Positions 25,988-34,213 of a DNA stretch of 64,000 bases are shown here, piece after piece; the first letter of the stretch is position 1; each line of letters begins with the position of its first letter. Below the pieces are notes generated by a model that had not been told where the DNA came from, made no database searches, and saw nothing but the letters and a program-made list of their open reading frames with translations. The position numbers and the translations under genes were made by a program. Location of the stretch: the NCBI RefSeq assembly GCF_000016785.1, contig NC_009486.1, forward strand, positions 1,674,001 to 1,738,000, read 5' to 3'. This DNA comes from Thermotoga petrophila RKU-1. Lineage in GTDB: Bacteria; Thermotogota; Thermotogae; Thermotogales; Thermotogaceae.

Positions 25988-26685
25988 GGACTGATCAACC
26001 TCCCGGCGTATCCCGGCCTGTTCACCTTCACCCGCTTCATGATGTCTTCCCAGTTCAGTTTTTCAAAATACTCTTCAGCAAGTCGAAGCGTTGGAAAAGC
26101 CCCCACCACCACAGAGTAGTACTTCTTATCAAGTTTCTGGAAGGCGTAAACATAGGAAGGATAACCCGCCACTCTCAGATCGTAAGCGAGTTCTTTTGAA
26201 AGACTCTCAGACAACGTTGTTATCACAAAGACTCCATAAAGAGACCTCTGGGCAATCTGTGAGAAATCCTCGAACTCACCGAGGAGCACCACCGAATAGG
26301 TGTCCGTTGAAACGGGAGAAATGAGATACGGAAGACCCGACCTTCTGATGATCCTCAGAGCGTCTTCTTTCTTCACAACGAAGGAGGAAACCACCTGATC
26401 TTCAGAGACGAAATTCGCCATCTCGTCTCTCAACTTCTCGTAGTCGAACTCCTCGAATTCTACGAGGAGAGGAGTCGGTGGAGGTGTTAACGAGATGGAT
26501 GCTTCTATTTCTTCAGGTATCTTTATCTCCACTGGCTTTATCTCCACAATCTCCACTTTTACGTTTTTGAGCTGGAATTTCAAATAAATATTCCAAGACA
26601 GCAAAGCTATAGCCACACCGAAAATAACGACGATCAGCCAAAACAGAAACCTCGACTGACCATCGGAAAGGGTGATTCTGGCCAT
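25984..26685 (-). CDS. Membrane-anchored SPOR-like protein
   Basis: 233 residues with one N-terminal membrane helix (FLFWLIVVIFGVAIALLSW), a Glu/Pro-rich linker (VEIVEIKPVEIKIPEEIE) and a C-terminal region whose YYSVVVGAFPTLRLAEEYFE resembles a SPOR domain; an earlier TYSVVLLGEFEDFSQIAQRS may be a second copy. SPOR domains bind septal peptidoglycan. Co-transcription with minC supports an envelope or division role, but the assignment is by pattern only. Confidence 0.6.
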   Translation of the reverse strand: MARITLSDGQSRFLFWLIVVIFGVAIALLSWNIYLKFQLKNVKVEIVEIKPVEIKIPEEIEASISLTPPPTPLLVEFEEFDYEKLRDEMANFVSEDQVVSSFVVKKEDALRIIRRSGLPYLISPVSTDTYSVVLLGEFEDFSQIAQRSLYGVFVITTLSESLSKELAYDLRVAGYPSYVYAFQKLDKKYYSVVVGAFPTLRLAEEYFEKLNWEDIMKRVKVNRPGYAGRLISP

Positions 26686-26688
26686 CTC

Positions 26689-27684
26689 TCACGCCCCCAG
26701 ATACCTGATGAGAAGATCGACCGTTGCCTCAACATCATCCGGTGCGATCATCTCACTGGGTGAATGAACGTATCGTGTGGGAACAGACACCGTGGCGGAA
26801 GGAATTCCTTCTCTTGTTCGTTGATATCCCATGGCGTTCGTGCCACCGAACGTCAGAACTTCCATCTGATACTTTATACTGAACTTTTCCGCGATCTCTA
26901 TCAGATTTTCGAGGATGCGTCTGCTGCTGATCGAGGCTCTGTCTTTGACTTTCAAAGCGGGACCACCGGAGAGTCTCATAGCGTGTCTCTTTATGGCCTT
27001 CGGTGTATCTGCCGAATCTGTCACATCGATCGCAATGGCCTCATCCGCTGATATGCCGTAGCCTGCCACCGAGGCACCAACCAATCCCACTTCTTCCTGA
27101 ACACTGAAAACACCGTAGAGCGTAACAGTGGGTTTGATTCTTTTGAAAACTTCGACGATTACGGCGCATCCTATCCTGTCGTCCATCGCCTTCGAGACGT
27201 ATTTTCCGGAAACTTCAACGAATCCACTGTCGTAGACGCCGAAACTTCCAATCGGGCACATCTTCTGTGCTTCCTCCCGGGAACTTGCACCGATGTCAAC
27301 GAACAGCTTGTCGAACGAGAGCTTTCTCACATTCTCCTGCCTTTCTTCTGTTGTTTCACCTTCCATACCAACAACGCCTACCACACCGTTTTCGAACCTG
27401 ATCCTTTTTCCAAGAAGCATGTACGGAGAGACACCACCGACGGGTTCTATCGTCAGAAATCCTTTTTCATCTATGTTTGTAACAACAACACCTATCTCAT
27501 CTATGTGAGCGTCCAGTATCACCTTCTTCTCACCGCTTCCTTTCCAAACTATGAGATTGCCGAGCCCATCGATTCTGTGACCATCTATGTACCCTTCGAG
27601 TTCTTCGAGGATGATTCTTCTCACCTCTTCTTCCCGTCCACTCGGACCGAAGGCTTCCGTCAGCTTTCTGATCAGTTCCTTCAT
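26689..27684 (-). CDS. M42 family metallo-aminopeptidase (first of three paralogues, downstream copy)
   Basis: 331 residues with the M42 metal and catalytic blocks: ILDAHIDEIG (H60, D62), AMDDRIGCAVIVE, SVQEEVGLVGAS, AIAIDVTDSADTP and RYVHSPSEM. These di-zinc or di-cobalt peptidases form dodecameric shells and remove N-terminal residues from peptides in the cytosol. It overlaps the middle copy by 4 bases. Similarity to glucanases in old annotations (FrvX, CelM) is misleading. Confidence 0.92.
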   Translation of the reverse strand: MKELIRKLTEAFGPSGREEEVRRIILEELEGYIDGHRIDGLGNLIVWKGSGEKKVILDAHIDEIGVVVTNIDEKGFLTIEPVGGVSPYMLLGKRIRFENGVVGVVGMEGETTEERQENVRKLSFDKLFVDIGASSREEAQKMCPIGSFGVYDSGFVEVSGKYVSKAMDDRIGCAVIVEVFKRIKPTVTLYGVFSVQEEVGLVGASVAGYGISADEAIAIDVTDSADTPKAIKRHAMRLSGGPALKVKDRASISSRRILENLIEIAEKFSIKYQMEVLTFGGTNAMGYQRTREGIPSATVSVPTRYVHSPSEMIAPDDVEATVDLLIRYLGA

Positions 27685-28700
27685 GAGACCACCTCCACGA
27701 TTTTTCCTTCCTCGACAAGTACTTTTATGAGTTTCTTTGTGTTTTCGTAGTCATTCAAATCTATGATCGAATTCGAACTGTGAATGTATCGGGCTGGAGT
27801 GGAGATCACACCTGCGGGCACTCCGTAGGCGGTTCTGGCGTAGCGTCCAGCGTCTGTTCCCCCAGCGGTTCTCCTTTTCATCTGAAACGGAATGTCGTTG
27901 TTCTTCGCCGTATCCACGATGGTCTGGAAAATCTCTTTTGGAACCACGTATCCCCTGTGGAAGAAGGTGATGGCAGGACCGTCACCCAAATGTGTTGCCC
28001 ACTTTCTTTCCTCCAGTTCCGGATTGTCACCGGCTGTGGTGGTTTCCACGACGATGGCACAGGTGGGTTCCAGCTGTTCCACCACAACTGCACTTCCACG
28101 AAGGCCTGTCTCTTCCTGAACTGTGAATACAAAGTACGTATCGTAGGCGGGATTCACACCACTCTCGAGAACATCGATCAGAACGGAACAACCCGCTCTG
28201 TCATCAAATGCTTTTCCAACTGCCCGACCGTTCTTTTCGATGTAATCACTCACAAAAGAAACGTAATCCCCTATTGATATGTACTTTTTCGCTTCGTCTG
28301 CAGAAGAAAAACCAAAATCAATTCGCAGATTCTCAAACTTTGGTGGGGTATTCATCTCATCACGCTGAAGGTGAATCGGTCTGTAGCCGATGACTCCTTT
28401 GAGATCCTTCAACTGAACCACCTTTCCGGGAAGTATCCTGGGATCGACCCCTCCAACGGGCAAGAACGCCACTTTTCCATCTTTTTCTATTTTGTTCACA
28501 ACGAAACCAACCTCGTCCATGTGAGCCGAAACGAGCAGTTTTTTTGAAGAATCTCTGCCCCTTTTCAGGGCTATCAAATTCCCAAGGACATCGGTGTAAA
28601 GATTGTCAACAAGACCTTCTATCTTTGACCTTATGAAATCCCTAACTTTTCCTTCATCTCCAGACACACCCGGCATCATCGAAAGCTCTTTGAGATACAT
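27681..28700 (-). CDS. M42 family metallo-aminopeptidase (middle copy)
   Basis: 339 residues. Metal and catalytic blocks are LVSAHMDEVGFVV, AFDDRAGCSVLID, TVQEETGLRGSAV, VETTTAGDNP and RYIHSSNSII. It differs from its two neighbours in the first part of the metal motif (VETT in place of xDVT), suggesting a different residue preference. It starts 3 bases after the upstream copy. Confidence 0.92.
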   Translation of the reverse strand: MYLKELSMMPGVSGDEGKVRDFIRSKIEGLVDNLYTDVLGNLIALKRGRDSSKKLLVSAHMDEVGFVVNKIEKDGKVAFLPVGGVDPRILPGKVVQLKDLKGVIGYRPIHLQRDEMNTPPKFENLRIDFGFSSADEAKKYISIGDYVSFVSDYIEKNGRAVGKAFDDRAGCSVLIDVLESGVNPAYDTYFVFTVQEETGLRGSAVVVEQLEPTCAIVVETTTAGDNPELEERKWATHLGDGPAITFFHRGYVVPKEIFQTIVDTAKNNDIPFQMKRRTAGGTDAGRYARTAYGVPAGVISTPARYIHSSNSIIDLNDYENTKKLIKVLVEEGKIVEVVS

Positions 28701-28703
28701 CTG

Positions 28704-29708
28704 TCACACCTCCAATTCTACCGCGACAAGGGAGAGAAGTCTTGCGAGTTCCTCCACATCGTGTGGGTCTACCATCTCCACGGGAGTGTGCATATACTTC
28801 AAGGGAATGGATATGAGAGATGTTCTAACGCCGTTTCGAACAAGCTGAACGAAATCCGTTTCTGTACCAGACCTTCCTCCAACCGCTTCTTCCTGAAGAG
28901 AAACGTTGTGTTTCTTCGCTATCTCGATGATCTTCTGGACAAGATTCCTATCCACAACCGGTCCCAGGCCTATCACCGGTCCCTTTCCGAGCTCTATGTG
29001 ATCACTGAATGGAGGCTCGGAAGCGAACGTAACATCCATCACGATCGCCACGTCGGGATTTATCTCGTACGCACTCGTGAGAGCACCCAGACATCCTGTC
29101 TCTTCCTGAACAGAAAAGACAACGTAGACATCCCACAGGTGATCGTACTTTCTGAGAAATTCGAGTGTTTTCACAAGAACTCCACAACTCGCTCTGTTGT
29201 CCAGAGCTTTCCCAACCACCTTCCCATTCGCTTCGAAAGCAGTTTGATCTATCACCGCTATATCCCCTACACGGACATCTCTTTCGCACAAAGATAAATC
29301 AACGAAAATTTCATCGTACATCAGGACCTTTTTTCCAGATTCCAGATCCTGTAAATGTGGAGCGAGCATCCCTATCACGCCACGTTCGACTCCGTTTTTT
29401 GTGTAAATACGAACTTTCGAAGCATAAACTACCTTTGGATCCACTCCACCCACGGGCTCGAGTCTGGCGAACTGCCCCTCCACCTTCGAAACAACAAAAC
29501 CGATTTCATCCACGTGGGCAAAGAGTGCGAGTTTTCCTATTCCTTTACCTTTTTTGTACCCGATCAAACTCCCGTGGCGGGTTGTTCTCGCTTCATCTAT
29601 GAAAGGTTCAATGATTGACTTTATGTAAGAAACCACGTTCGTCTCGTAACCTGAAGGACCGTCGAGGTTCGACAGTTCCATCAATAGTTTTCTGGTTTCC
29701 ACCTTCAT
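28704..29708 (-). CDS. M42 family metallo-aminopeptidase (upstream copy)
   Basis: 334 residues with LFAHVDEIGFVV, ALDNRASCGVLVK, SVQEETGCLGALT, IVMDVTFASEPP and KYMHTPVEMVD. In the third block the usual D-x-P is E-P-P, and ALDNR replaces the DDR of its neighbours, so one metal or substrate site may differ. It overlaps minC by 4 bases. The three tandem copies are clearly divergent, not a recent duplication. Confidence 0.9.
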   Translation of the reverse strand: MKVETRKLLMELSNLDGPSGYETNVVSYIKSIIEPFIDEARTTRHGSLIGYKKGKGIGKLALFAHVDEIGFVVSKVEGQFARLEPVGGVDPKVVYASKVRIYTKNGVERGVIGMLAPHLQDLESGKKVLMYDEIFVDLSLCERDVRVGDIAVIDQTAFEANGKVVGKALDNRASCGVLVKTLEFLRKYDHLWDVYVVFSVQEETGCLGALTSAYEINPDVAIVMDVTFASEPPFSDHIELGKGPVIGLGPVVDRNLVQKIIEIAKKHNVSLQEEAVGGRSGTETDFVQLVRNGVRTSLISIPLKYMHTPVEMVDPHDVEELARLLSLVAVELEV

Positions 29709-30337
29709 TCACTCCTTTCGAAGCTCACCTTGTCGAACGGTTCGATCACTATTCGATTCCCCTTCACATGCGCGATGGAAGGCACGTTCTCTTCTCCTTT
29801 GGAATGCGTGATAAAACCCGCTATCTGAATGAGGGAGGTTTGAAGATCGAGAGCGGCCACCACAGCCTGTTCTCCTTCGTTCAATCCCGCACGTATGTTG
29901 CCCTGTGCCTTCCCAAAGACAACAACAGAACCTCCGGCGAGGATTTCAGCCCCCTTGTTCACGTTCCCGAAGACTATCACATCACCGGAATGAACAACAG
30001 TCTGACCGGATCGGATGTTCCTTTTTATCACTTTCCCGGTGCTTTCAACCGTCGTTCGTGATTCTACTTTCAGGTCATTTTCCTTTCCACCAACAGTGCT
30101 TCCAACGAGTATCTGGGAGACTTCAAGACCGAGATTTCTCAGGTGAGAAACGATCTTTGGAATATCCTGAGAGTGTTTGTTGTGATTCTCGATCATCAGA
30201 GAAATCCTGTCTCCCTTGGCAAAGAATCCCCCCATCTGGGTGATACGAGCGGAGATCGCGTTCAAGACTTCTTCGAGGTTCTGATAATCTCTTATGAGGA
30301 GTACGAGACCTTCCTTTGTCATCTTGAAGTCCACCAT
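29705..30337 (-). CDS. minC: Septum site-determining protein MinC
   Basis: About 210 residues. The N-terminal domain (MVDFKMTKEGLVLLIRD) is joined to a C-terminal right-handed beta-helix (SGDVIVFGNVNKGAEILAGG, then GKAQGNIRAGLNEGE) that binds MinD and FtsZ. MinC blocks Z-ring formation at wrong sites. The open frame extends 66 codons upstream, but GAGGTGATAGG lies just before ATG 30337, and the upstream part overlaps the divergent hydrolase gene. minD is not adjacent. First gene of the nine-gene operon. Confidence 0.93.
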   Translation of the reverse strand: MVDFKMTKEGLVLLIRDYQNLEEVLNAISARITQMGGFFAKGDRISLMIENHNKHSQDIPKIVSHLRNLGLEVSQILVGSTVGGKENDLKVESRTTVESTGKVIKRNIRSGQTVVHSGDVIVFGNVNKGAEILAGGSVVVFGKAQGNIRAGLNEGEQAVVAALDLQTSLIQIAGFITHSKGEENVPSIAHVKGNRIVIEPFDKVSFERSE

Positions 30338-30396
30338 TCCTATCACCTCATCTTTAGATTCTATCATGTTTAAAATAATAATCGGAGGTGTCTGAA

Positions 30397-31254
30397 ATGA
30401 GACTGATAACGTTCGATGCTTCTTACGAACCCATTGTTGAGGAGAGTAAAACTGTACGGGTCTATGTTTTTGAACCGGAGAGGATTGAACACAATCTGAT
30501 CTTTCTTCACGGGATAGGAAACGGAAATATTCCATACCTTCTCTGGTTCGGAGAGAAGTTCAGAGAGCACAACATCAAAACCTGGTTTCTCATCCTTCCC
30601 TACCACGAGAAGCGAGCACCGAAGAACTGGACTGGGGGAGAACCTTTTTACCATTCCTCACCTTCTTTCTGTGTGAAGCGATTCGACGAGGCTGTGCAGG
30701 ACGTGATCGATCTGGTTGGTGTTGTGAAGAAAGACAACGACAAGCCCATCTCGCTGATGGGTTTCAGTTTCGGAGGGATGATAACGACCATAGCACTCGC
30801 CCGTGAAAAACAAATTGGGAAGGGTGTTATCTGCTGTTCCGGTGGGGACTGGAGGTGGATCAACTGGTATTCACCCTACACAGAGAAATTGAGAGAACTC
30901 TACAGAGAGAACGGAAACGAATACGGTTGTAGATCAGAGAAAGATTGTATTAAGAACAGAGGAAGTGTCCTTGAAGTCGTCAGATCGTTTAACTCTATCG
31001 AAGATATCAGGAGAAAACCACCGGTGGGTTGCTATTTCTACGATCCGGCATCTTTCGCGCCGTTCGTGGATCAGAAAGTTCTCTTCTTCTGGGCGCTCTT
31101 CGATCGTGTGATACCGTACCAGTCCTACGCGTGTCTTCACAAGCTTCTCAAGAACAAGAAGACCGTCTATCTTCCATCGGGTCACAAAGGTTCTTACTTC
31201 TTCAGGAGATACATCGCAAGAAGAGCGATGAGATTCTTAATAAATGATGAGTGA
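30397..31254 (+). CDS. Alpha/beta hydrolase
   Basis: 285 residues with an oxyanion-type HGIG loop (LIFLHGIGNG), nucleophile elbow GFSFGGM, and late D and H candidates in FALFDRVIPYQSY-type and PSGHKGSYF blocks (ALFDRVIPY; SGHKGSYF). It probably hydrolyses an ester; no substrate can be named. GGAGGTG at 30384-30390 selects ATG 30397. It is divergent from minC and its last 18 bases overlap the convergent permease gene. Confidence 0.8.
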   Translation: MRLITFDASYEPIVEESKTVRVYVFEPERIEHNLIFLHGIGNGNIPYLLWFGEKFREHNIKTWFLILPYHEKRAPKNWTGGEPFYHSSPSFCVKRFDEAVQDVIDLVGVVKKDNDKPISLMGFSFGGMITTIALAREKQIGKGVICCSGGDWRWINWYSPYTEKLRELYRENGNEYGCRSEKDCIKNRGSVLEVVRSFNSIEDIRRKPPVGCYFYDPASFAPFVDQKVLFFWALFDRVIPYQSYACLHKLLKNKKTVYLPSGHKGSYFFRRYIARRAMRFLINDE

Positions 31255-32502
31255 ATAGAGTATTGCGATTATGAACGGTATGAACATGAAACTCCACGCC
31301 ACTTTGAAAAATTCCTTGAAACTCACCGTGTGTTTCGTGTGCTTTTCTAGTAGAGAAAGACCAACTATGTTCTGAACAGCCCCAAGTGGTGTCAGATTCG
31401 TTCCAAGATTCGCCCCGAAGGCGTACACCCACCACAGCGAAGCGGGGAAGCCCTGCGAGATGAGAATTTTCAGTGTGGGAGCGATTATGAGAGTCGCGGG
31501 AACGGCGCTCAAAAAGGCAGTGGAAAAGAAGGAGATACATGTTACCGTGCTAACGAAAAGAAATCTGTTGAAAGATAGAGCTTTCAGGAAACTGGCTATG
31601 ACTTCCATAACACCGATCTGTTCCAGAGAGTACGAGATGATGAAGAGCCCTGTGTAGAAGAACAGCGTGTCCCAGTCCATTCCCTCTGACACTTCTTCGA
31701 AATTCTTTCCAAGCATGAGAAGAAGCGCACAGGCAGCTATGAGCGCTATCAACGAAAGTTCCACTTCCACGAGGGAATGAAGGCCAAACAACACCAGCGT
31801 TGAGAGGAAAACGAACAGCGATTTTTTGAGAACCACAGGATCCGTGATCGATCGTTTCGGATCTACATTGAGAAGATTTCTCAGTCTTTCAAAGGCTTTT
31901 TCATCGATGTGAACGTACCTTTTGAAGAGGAAGAAGACGATCACGAATACAAGAACAGTCACAGGACCCATGTTCTTCAGAAAATCGTTGAAGCTGAGTC
32001 CACTTATCGAACCAAGCACGATGTTCAGAGGACTCCCGATGAGTGTCGACATTCCCCCGATGTTGTCTATGAAGATCGTGAAAAGAAAGAAAGGCACGGG
32101 ATTCACTTCCATCGTATCGAGGATCAAAAACAGTATGGGAGAAATGAGGATGATGGTGATCAAATTGTCAAGGAAGGCGGAGGTCACAGCGGTGAGTACC
32201 ATGAGGAAAGCGAACAGAAGCCAGAATCTACCCTTGGAAATCTTTATAGCGGAAATCGCAAGATACTCGAAAAAACCAGTCCCTTTCAATATGTGTACGA
32301 TGATCATCATTCCTAAGAGAAGCCCCAACGTGTTGAAATCTACCACTTCACCTATGTTTCTAAGATCGAGACCCTCGACAACTTTTATTGCCATGAGAAC
32401 GAGTGCTATGAGGAGAGTAACAACAGATTTAGCGATCTTCCCAAAGATGATGAAGTAGTAGGCGAGGATCGCAAACAATAGTACCAGCAGTGCTTCGTTC
32501 AT
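31237..32502 (-). CDS. ArsB/NhaD-superfamily anion or Na+/H+ permease
   Basis: 421 residues, about eleven to twelve hydrophobic spans. The two family re-entrant regions are visible: FLDNLITIILISPILF with GGMSTLIGSPLNIVLG, and in the second half SAVPATLIIAPTLKILI with GANLGTNLTPLGAVQNIVGL. It is an ion-transporter-superfamily membrane protein; the ion could be arsenite, a dicarboxylate or Na+/H+. ATG 32502 has GGGAGGCG ahead. Compare the broken relative at 50807-52055. Confidence 0.82.
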   Translation of the reverse strand: MNEALLVLLFAILAYYFIIFGKIAKSVVTLLIALVLMAIKVVEGLDLRNIGEVVDFNTLGLLLGMMIIVHILKGTGFFEYLAISAIKISKGRFWLLFAFLMVLTAVTSAFLDNLITIILISPILFLILDTMEVNPVPFFLFTIFIDNIGGMSTLIGSPLNIVLGSISGLSFNDFLKNMGPVTVLVFVIVFFLFKRYVHIDEKAFERLRNLLNVDPKRSITDPVVLKKSLFVFLSTLVLFGLHSLVEVELSLIALIAACALLLMLGKNFEEVSEGMDWDTLFFYTGLFIISYSLEQIGVMEVIASFLKALSFNRFLFVSTVTCISFFSTAFLSAVPATLIIAPTLKILISQGFPASLWWVYAFGANLGTNLTPLGAVQNIVGLSLLEKHTKHTVSFKEFFKVAWSFMFIPFIIAILYSLIIY

Positions 32503-32589
32503 ACTCTTCGCCTCCCTGTCACGGGATTATTCTAACACCGGTTTTTTTAAAAGTATTATTCAAAATAGTGAATTCTACGGCAAGAATGG

Positions 32590-32595
32590 TAGAAT
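32590..32595 (+). promoter_or_regulatory. hisZ: Candidate -10 box of the histidine operon
   Basis: TAGAAT lies 23 bases before the leader-peptide ATG. The -35 region is weak (TAGTGA at 32566-32571, 18-base spacer). The position would give a short 5' end and a leader transcript of about 150 bases up to the terminator. Confidence 0.4.
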
Positions 32596-32618
32596 AAAGA
32601 CTAGAGGAGTGAAAGGGT

Positions 32619-32708
32619 ATGAAAATACAGAACGAAATCATGAAAATGTTTTTTGATGAACACCACCATCACTGCTATGGCCCGGCGGTTTCTCCACCGG
32701 GTGTGTGA
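32619..32708 (+). CDS. hisL: Histidine-operon leader peptide with four consecutive His codons
   Basis: A 29-codon frame, ATG 32619 to TGA 32706-32708, behind AGGAG and AAAGGG. Codons 15-18 (32661-32672) are CAC CAC CAT CAC, giving the peptide stretch DEHHHHCYGP. It lies between a plausible -10 box and a rho-independent terminator upstream of hisZ. This is the classical layout of a his attenuator: ribosome stalling at the His codons when charged tRNA-His is scarce would control read-through. The frame is too short for standard gene callers. The peptide differs in sequence from the enterobacterial HisL. Confidence 0.88.
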   Translation: MKIQNEIMKMFFDEHHHHCYGPAVSPPGV

Positions 32709-32730
32709 TGGTGGAAAATCGTTCGGGCCA
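32663..32730 (+). promoter_or_regulatory. Competing RNA pairings of the his attenuator
   Basis: Three pairings can be read. The His-codon segment CCACCATCAC (32663-32672) is perfectly complementary to GTGATGGTGG (32705-32714), which includes the leader stop codon. Inside it, CCCGG (32681-32685) and CCGGG (32697-32701), extended by a further GG/CC, form a hairpin. TGGCCCG (32678-32684) is perfectly complementary to CGGGCCA (32724-32730), which is the 5' arm of the terminator, so it could act as antiterminator. Which pairing wins with a ribosome on the His codons is inferred, not shown. Confidence 0.7.
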
Positions 32731-32757
32731 CGTCGAGAAGACGTGGCCTTTTCGTTT
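32726..32757 (+). terminator. Attenuator terminator of the his operon
   Basis: GGCCACGTC (32726-32734), loop GAGAA, GACGTGGCC (32740-32748), then TTTTCGTTT. It lies 18 bases after the leader-peptide stop and ahead of the hisZ ribosome site. Confidence 0.88.
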
Positions 32758-32774
32758 ATTGGGAGGTGAGCTAC

Positions 32775-33593
32775 TTGGACTTCGAGAAGGTGGTTTCGTT
32801 CTACAGCAAGGCCACAAAAAAAGGATTTTCACCGTTCTTCGTTCCAGCACTTGAGAGAACGGAAGGCCCAACGGGAAATTTCTTTCTCGACAGAAAGGGC
32901 AATCTTTTCTCCATCAGGGAAGACTTCACAAAAACTGTTCTCAACCATCGTAAAAGATATTCCCCTGGATCTCAGGTCAAGGTCTGGTACGCTGATTTCG
33001 TTTACAGGTACTCTGGAAACGATCTGGTGGCGGAGTACCAACTCGGACTCGAAAAGGTTCCAAGGAACTCCATGGACGATTCGCTGGAAGTTCTTGAGAT
33101 CATCGTCGAAAGTGCATCGGAATTTTTCGAAGGTCCGGTGATAGTGGAGATCGGACACACCGGAGTTTATGAGGACCTGCTGAAAGAAATTCCGAAGAAC
33201 CTCCACGAGAAGGTTTTGAATCTCATCGACACGAAAAATCTCGCAGAAATCGAGTTCCTCTCTCACATGAAGAAGATAGACCTCTCCAAGGTAGGAAAGA
33301 TCATTGAAGACAGTATATACCGGAGATCACCGGAACACCTGAAAGCGATGGATCTCCCACCTTCAGTGAAGGAAGATCTGCTTCGAGTGTCTTCTTTCCT
33401 TCAGGAAAAGTTTCCCATCGTCTCCGTTGAGATCGATCTCACCCTTGCGAGGACGATCGAAGAATACAGTGGCCTGATATTCACCATATACGACACATCT
33501 TCTTCCAGACTTGTGGCTGCCGGTGGAGAGTACACAGTGAACGGAGAAAAGGGTGTGGGTGGATCCATTTTTCTGGAGGGAAAAACATGCTGA
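32775..33593 (+). CDS. hisZ: ATP phosphoribosyltransferase regulatory subunit HisZ
   Basis: About 272 residues, histidyl-tRNA-synthetase-like but without aminoacylation function. It contains KGFSPFFVPALERTEG, NLFSIREDFTKTVLNH (motif 2-like), VWYADFVYRYSG and the late GGEYTVNGEKGVGGSIFLEG. HisZ combines with short HisG into the hetero-octameric first enzyme of histidine synthesis and carries its feedback control. It is shorter than many HisZ because it lacks a C-terminal anticodon-binding region. GGGAGGTG at 32761-32768 selects TTG 32775; GTG 32766 lies inside that site. First structural gene after the attenuator. Confidence 0.92.
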   Translation: MDFEKVVSFYSKATKKGFSPFFVPALERTEGPTGNFFLDRKGNLFSIREDFTKTVLNHRKRYSPGSQVKVWYADFVYRYSGNDLVAEYQLGLEKVPRNSMDDSLEVLEIIVESASEFFEGPVIVEIGHTGVYEDLLKEIPKNLHEKVLNLIDTKNLAEIEFLSHMKKIDLSKVGKIIEDSIYRRSPEHLKAMDLPPSVKEDLLRVSSFLQEKFPIVSVEIDLTLARTIEEYSGLIFTIYDTSSSRLVAAGGEYTVNGEKGVGGSIFLEGKTC

Positions 33594-34213
33594 AACTCGC
33601 TATTCCCAAAGGAAGACTAGAAGAGAAGGTGATGACATACCTGAAAAAAACGGGATTTACTTTTGAAAGAGAGTCATCCATTCTTCGAGAAGGAAAGGAT
33701 ATCGTCTGTTTCATGGTGAGACCATTCGATGTACCAACGTATCTCGTTCACGGGGTGGCAGACATCGGGTTCTGTGGAACAGACGTGCTCCTCGAAAAGG
33801 AAACCAGTCTTATTCAACCCTTTTTCATTCCCACAAACATCAGCAGAATGGTTCTCGCCGGTCCGAAGGGAAAAGGAATTCCAGAGGGTGAAAAGAGAAT
33901 CGCCACGAAGTTTCCGAACGTAACTCAGAGATACTGCGAAACCAGAGGATGGCACTGTCGCATCATACCGCTGAAAGGTTCTGTTGAGCTCGCTCCAATA
34001 GCCGGGCTCGCAGATCTCATCGTGGACATCACCGAAACGGGAAGAACACTGAAAGAGAACAATCTGGAGATTCTCGACGAGATATTCGTCATAAGAACCC
34101 ATGTTGTGGTGAACCCGGTGAGTTACAGAACGAAAAGAGAAGAGGTGGTTTCCTTCCTTGAAAAGCTCCAGGAGGTGATCGAACATGATTTTGATGAACA
34201 ACCCCGGAGATAA
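33587..34213 (+). CDS. hisG: ATP phosphoribosyltransferase, short form
   Basis: 208 residues, the short HisG type that needs HisZ. Motifs: LAIPKGRLEEKVM at the start, the PRPP/ATP loop VDITETGRTLKENNL, and GFCGTDVLLE. It joins ATP and PRPP in the first committed step. It overlaps hisZ by 7 bases and hisD by 29. There is no C-terminal regulatory domain, consistent with HisZ dependence. Confidence 0.96.
   Translation: MLKLAIPKGRLEEKVMTYLKKTGFTFERESSILREGKDIVCFMVRPFDVPTYLVHGVADIGFCGTDVLLEKETSLIQPFFIPTNISRMVLAGPKGKGIPEGEKRIATKFPNVTQRYCETRGWHCRIIPLKGSVELAPIAGLADLIVDITETGRTLKENNLEILDEIFVIRTHVVVNPVSYRTKREEVVSFLEKLQEVIEHDFDEQPRR

Noticed and set aside
30338-30535. N-terminal extension of MinC by 66 codons
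   Set aside because: The ribosome site GAGGTGATAGG lies just before ATG 30337, MinC proteins start there, and the extension overlaps a divergent gene.
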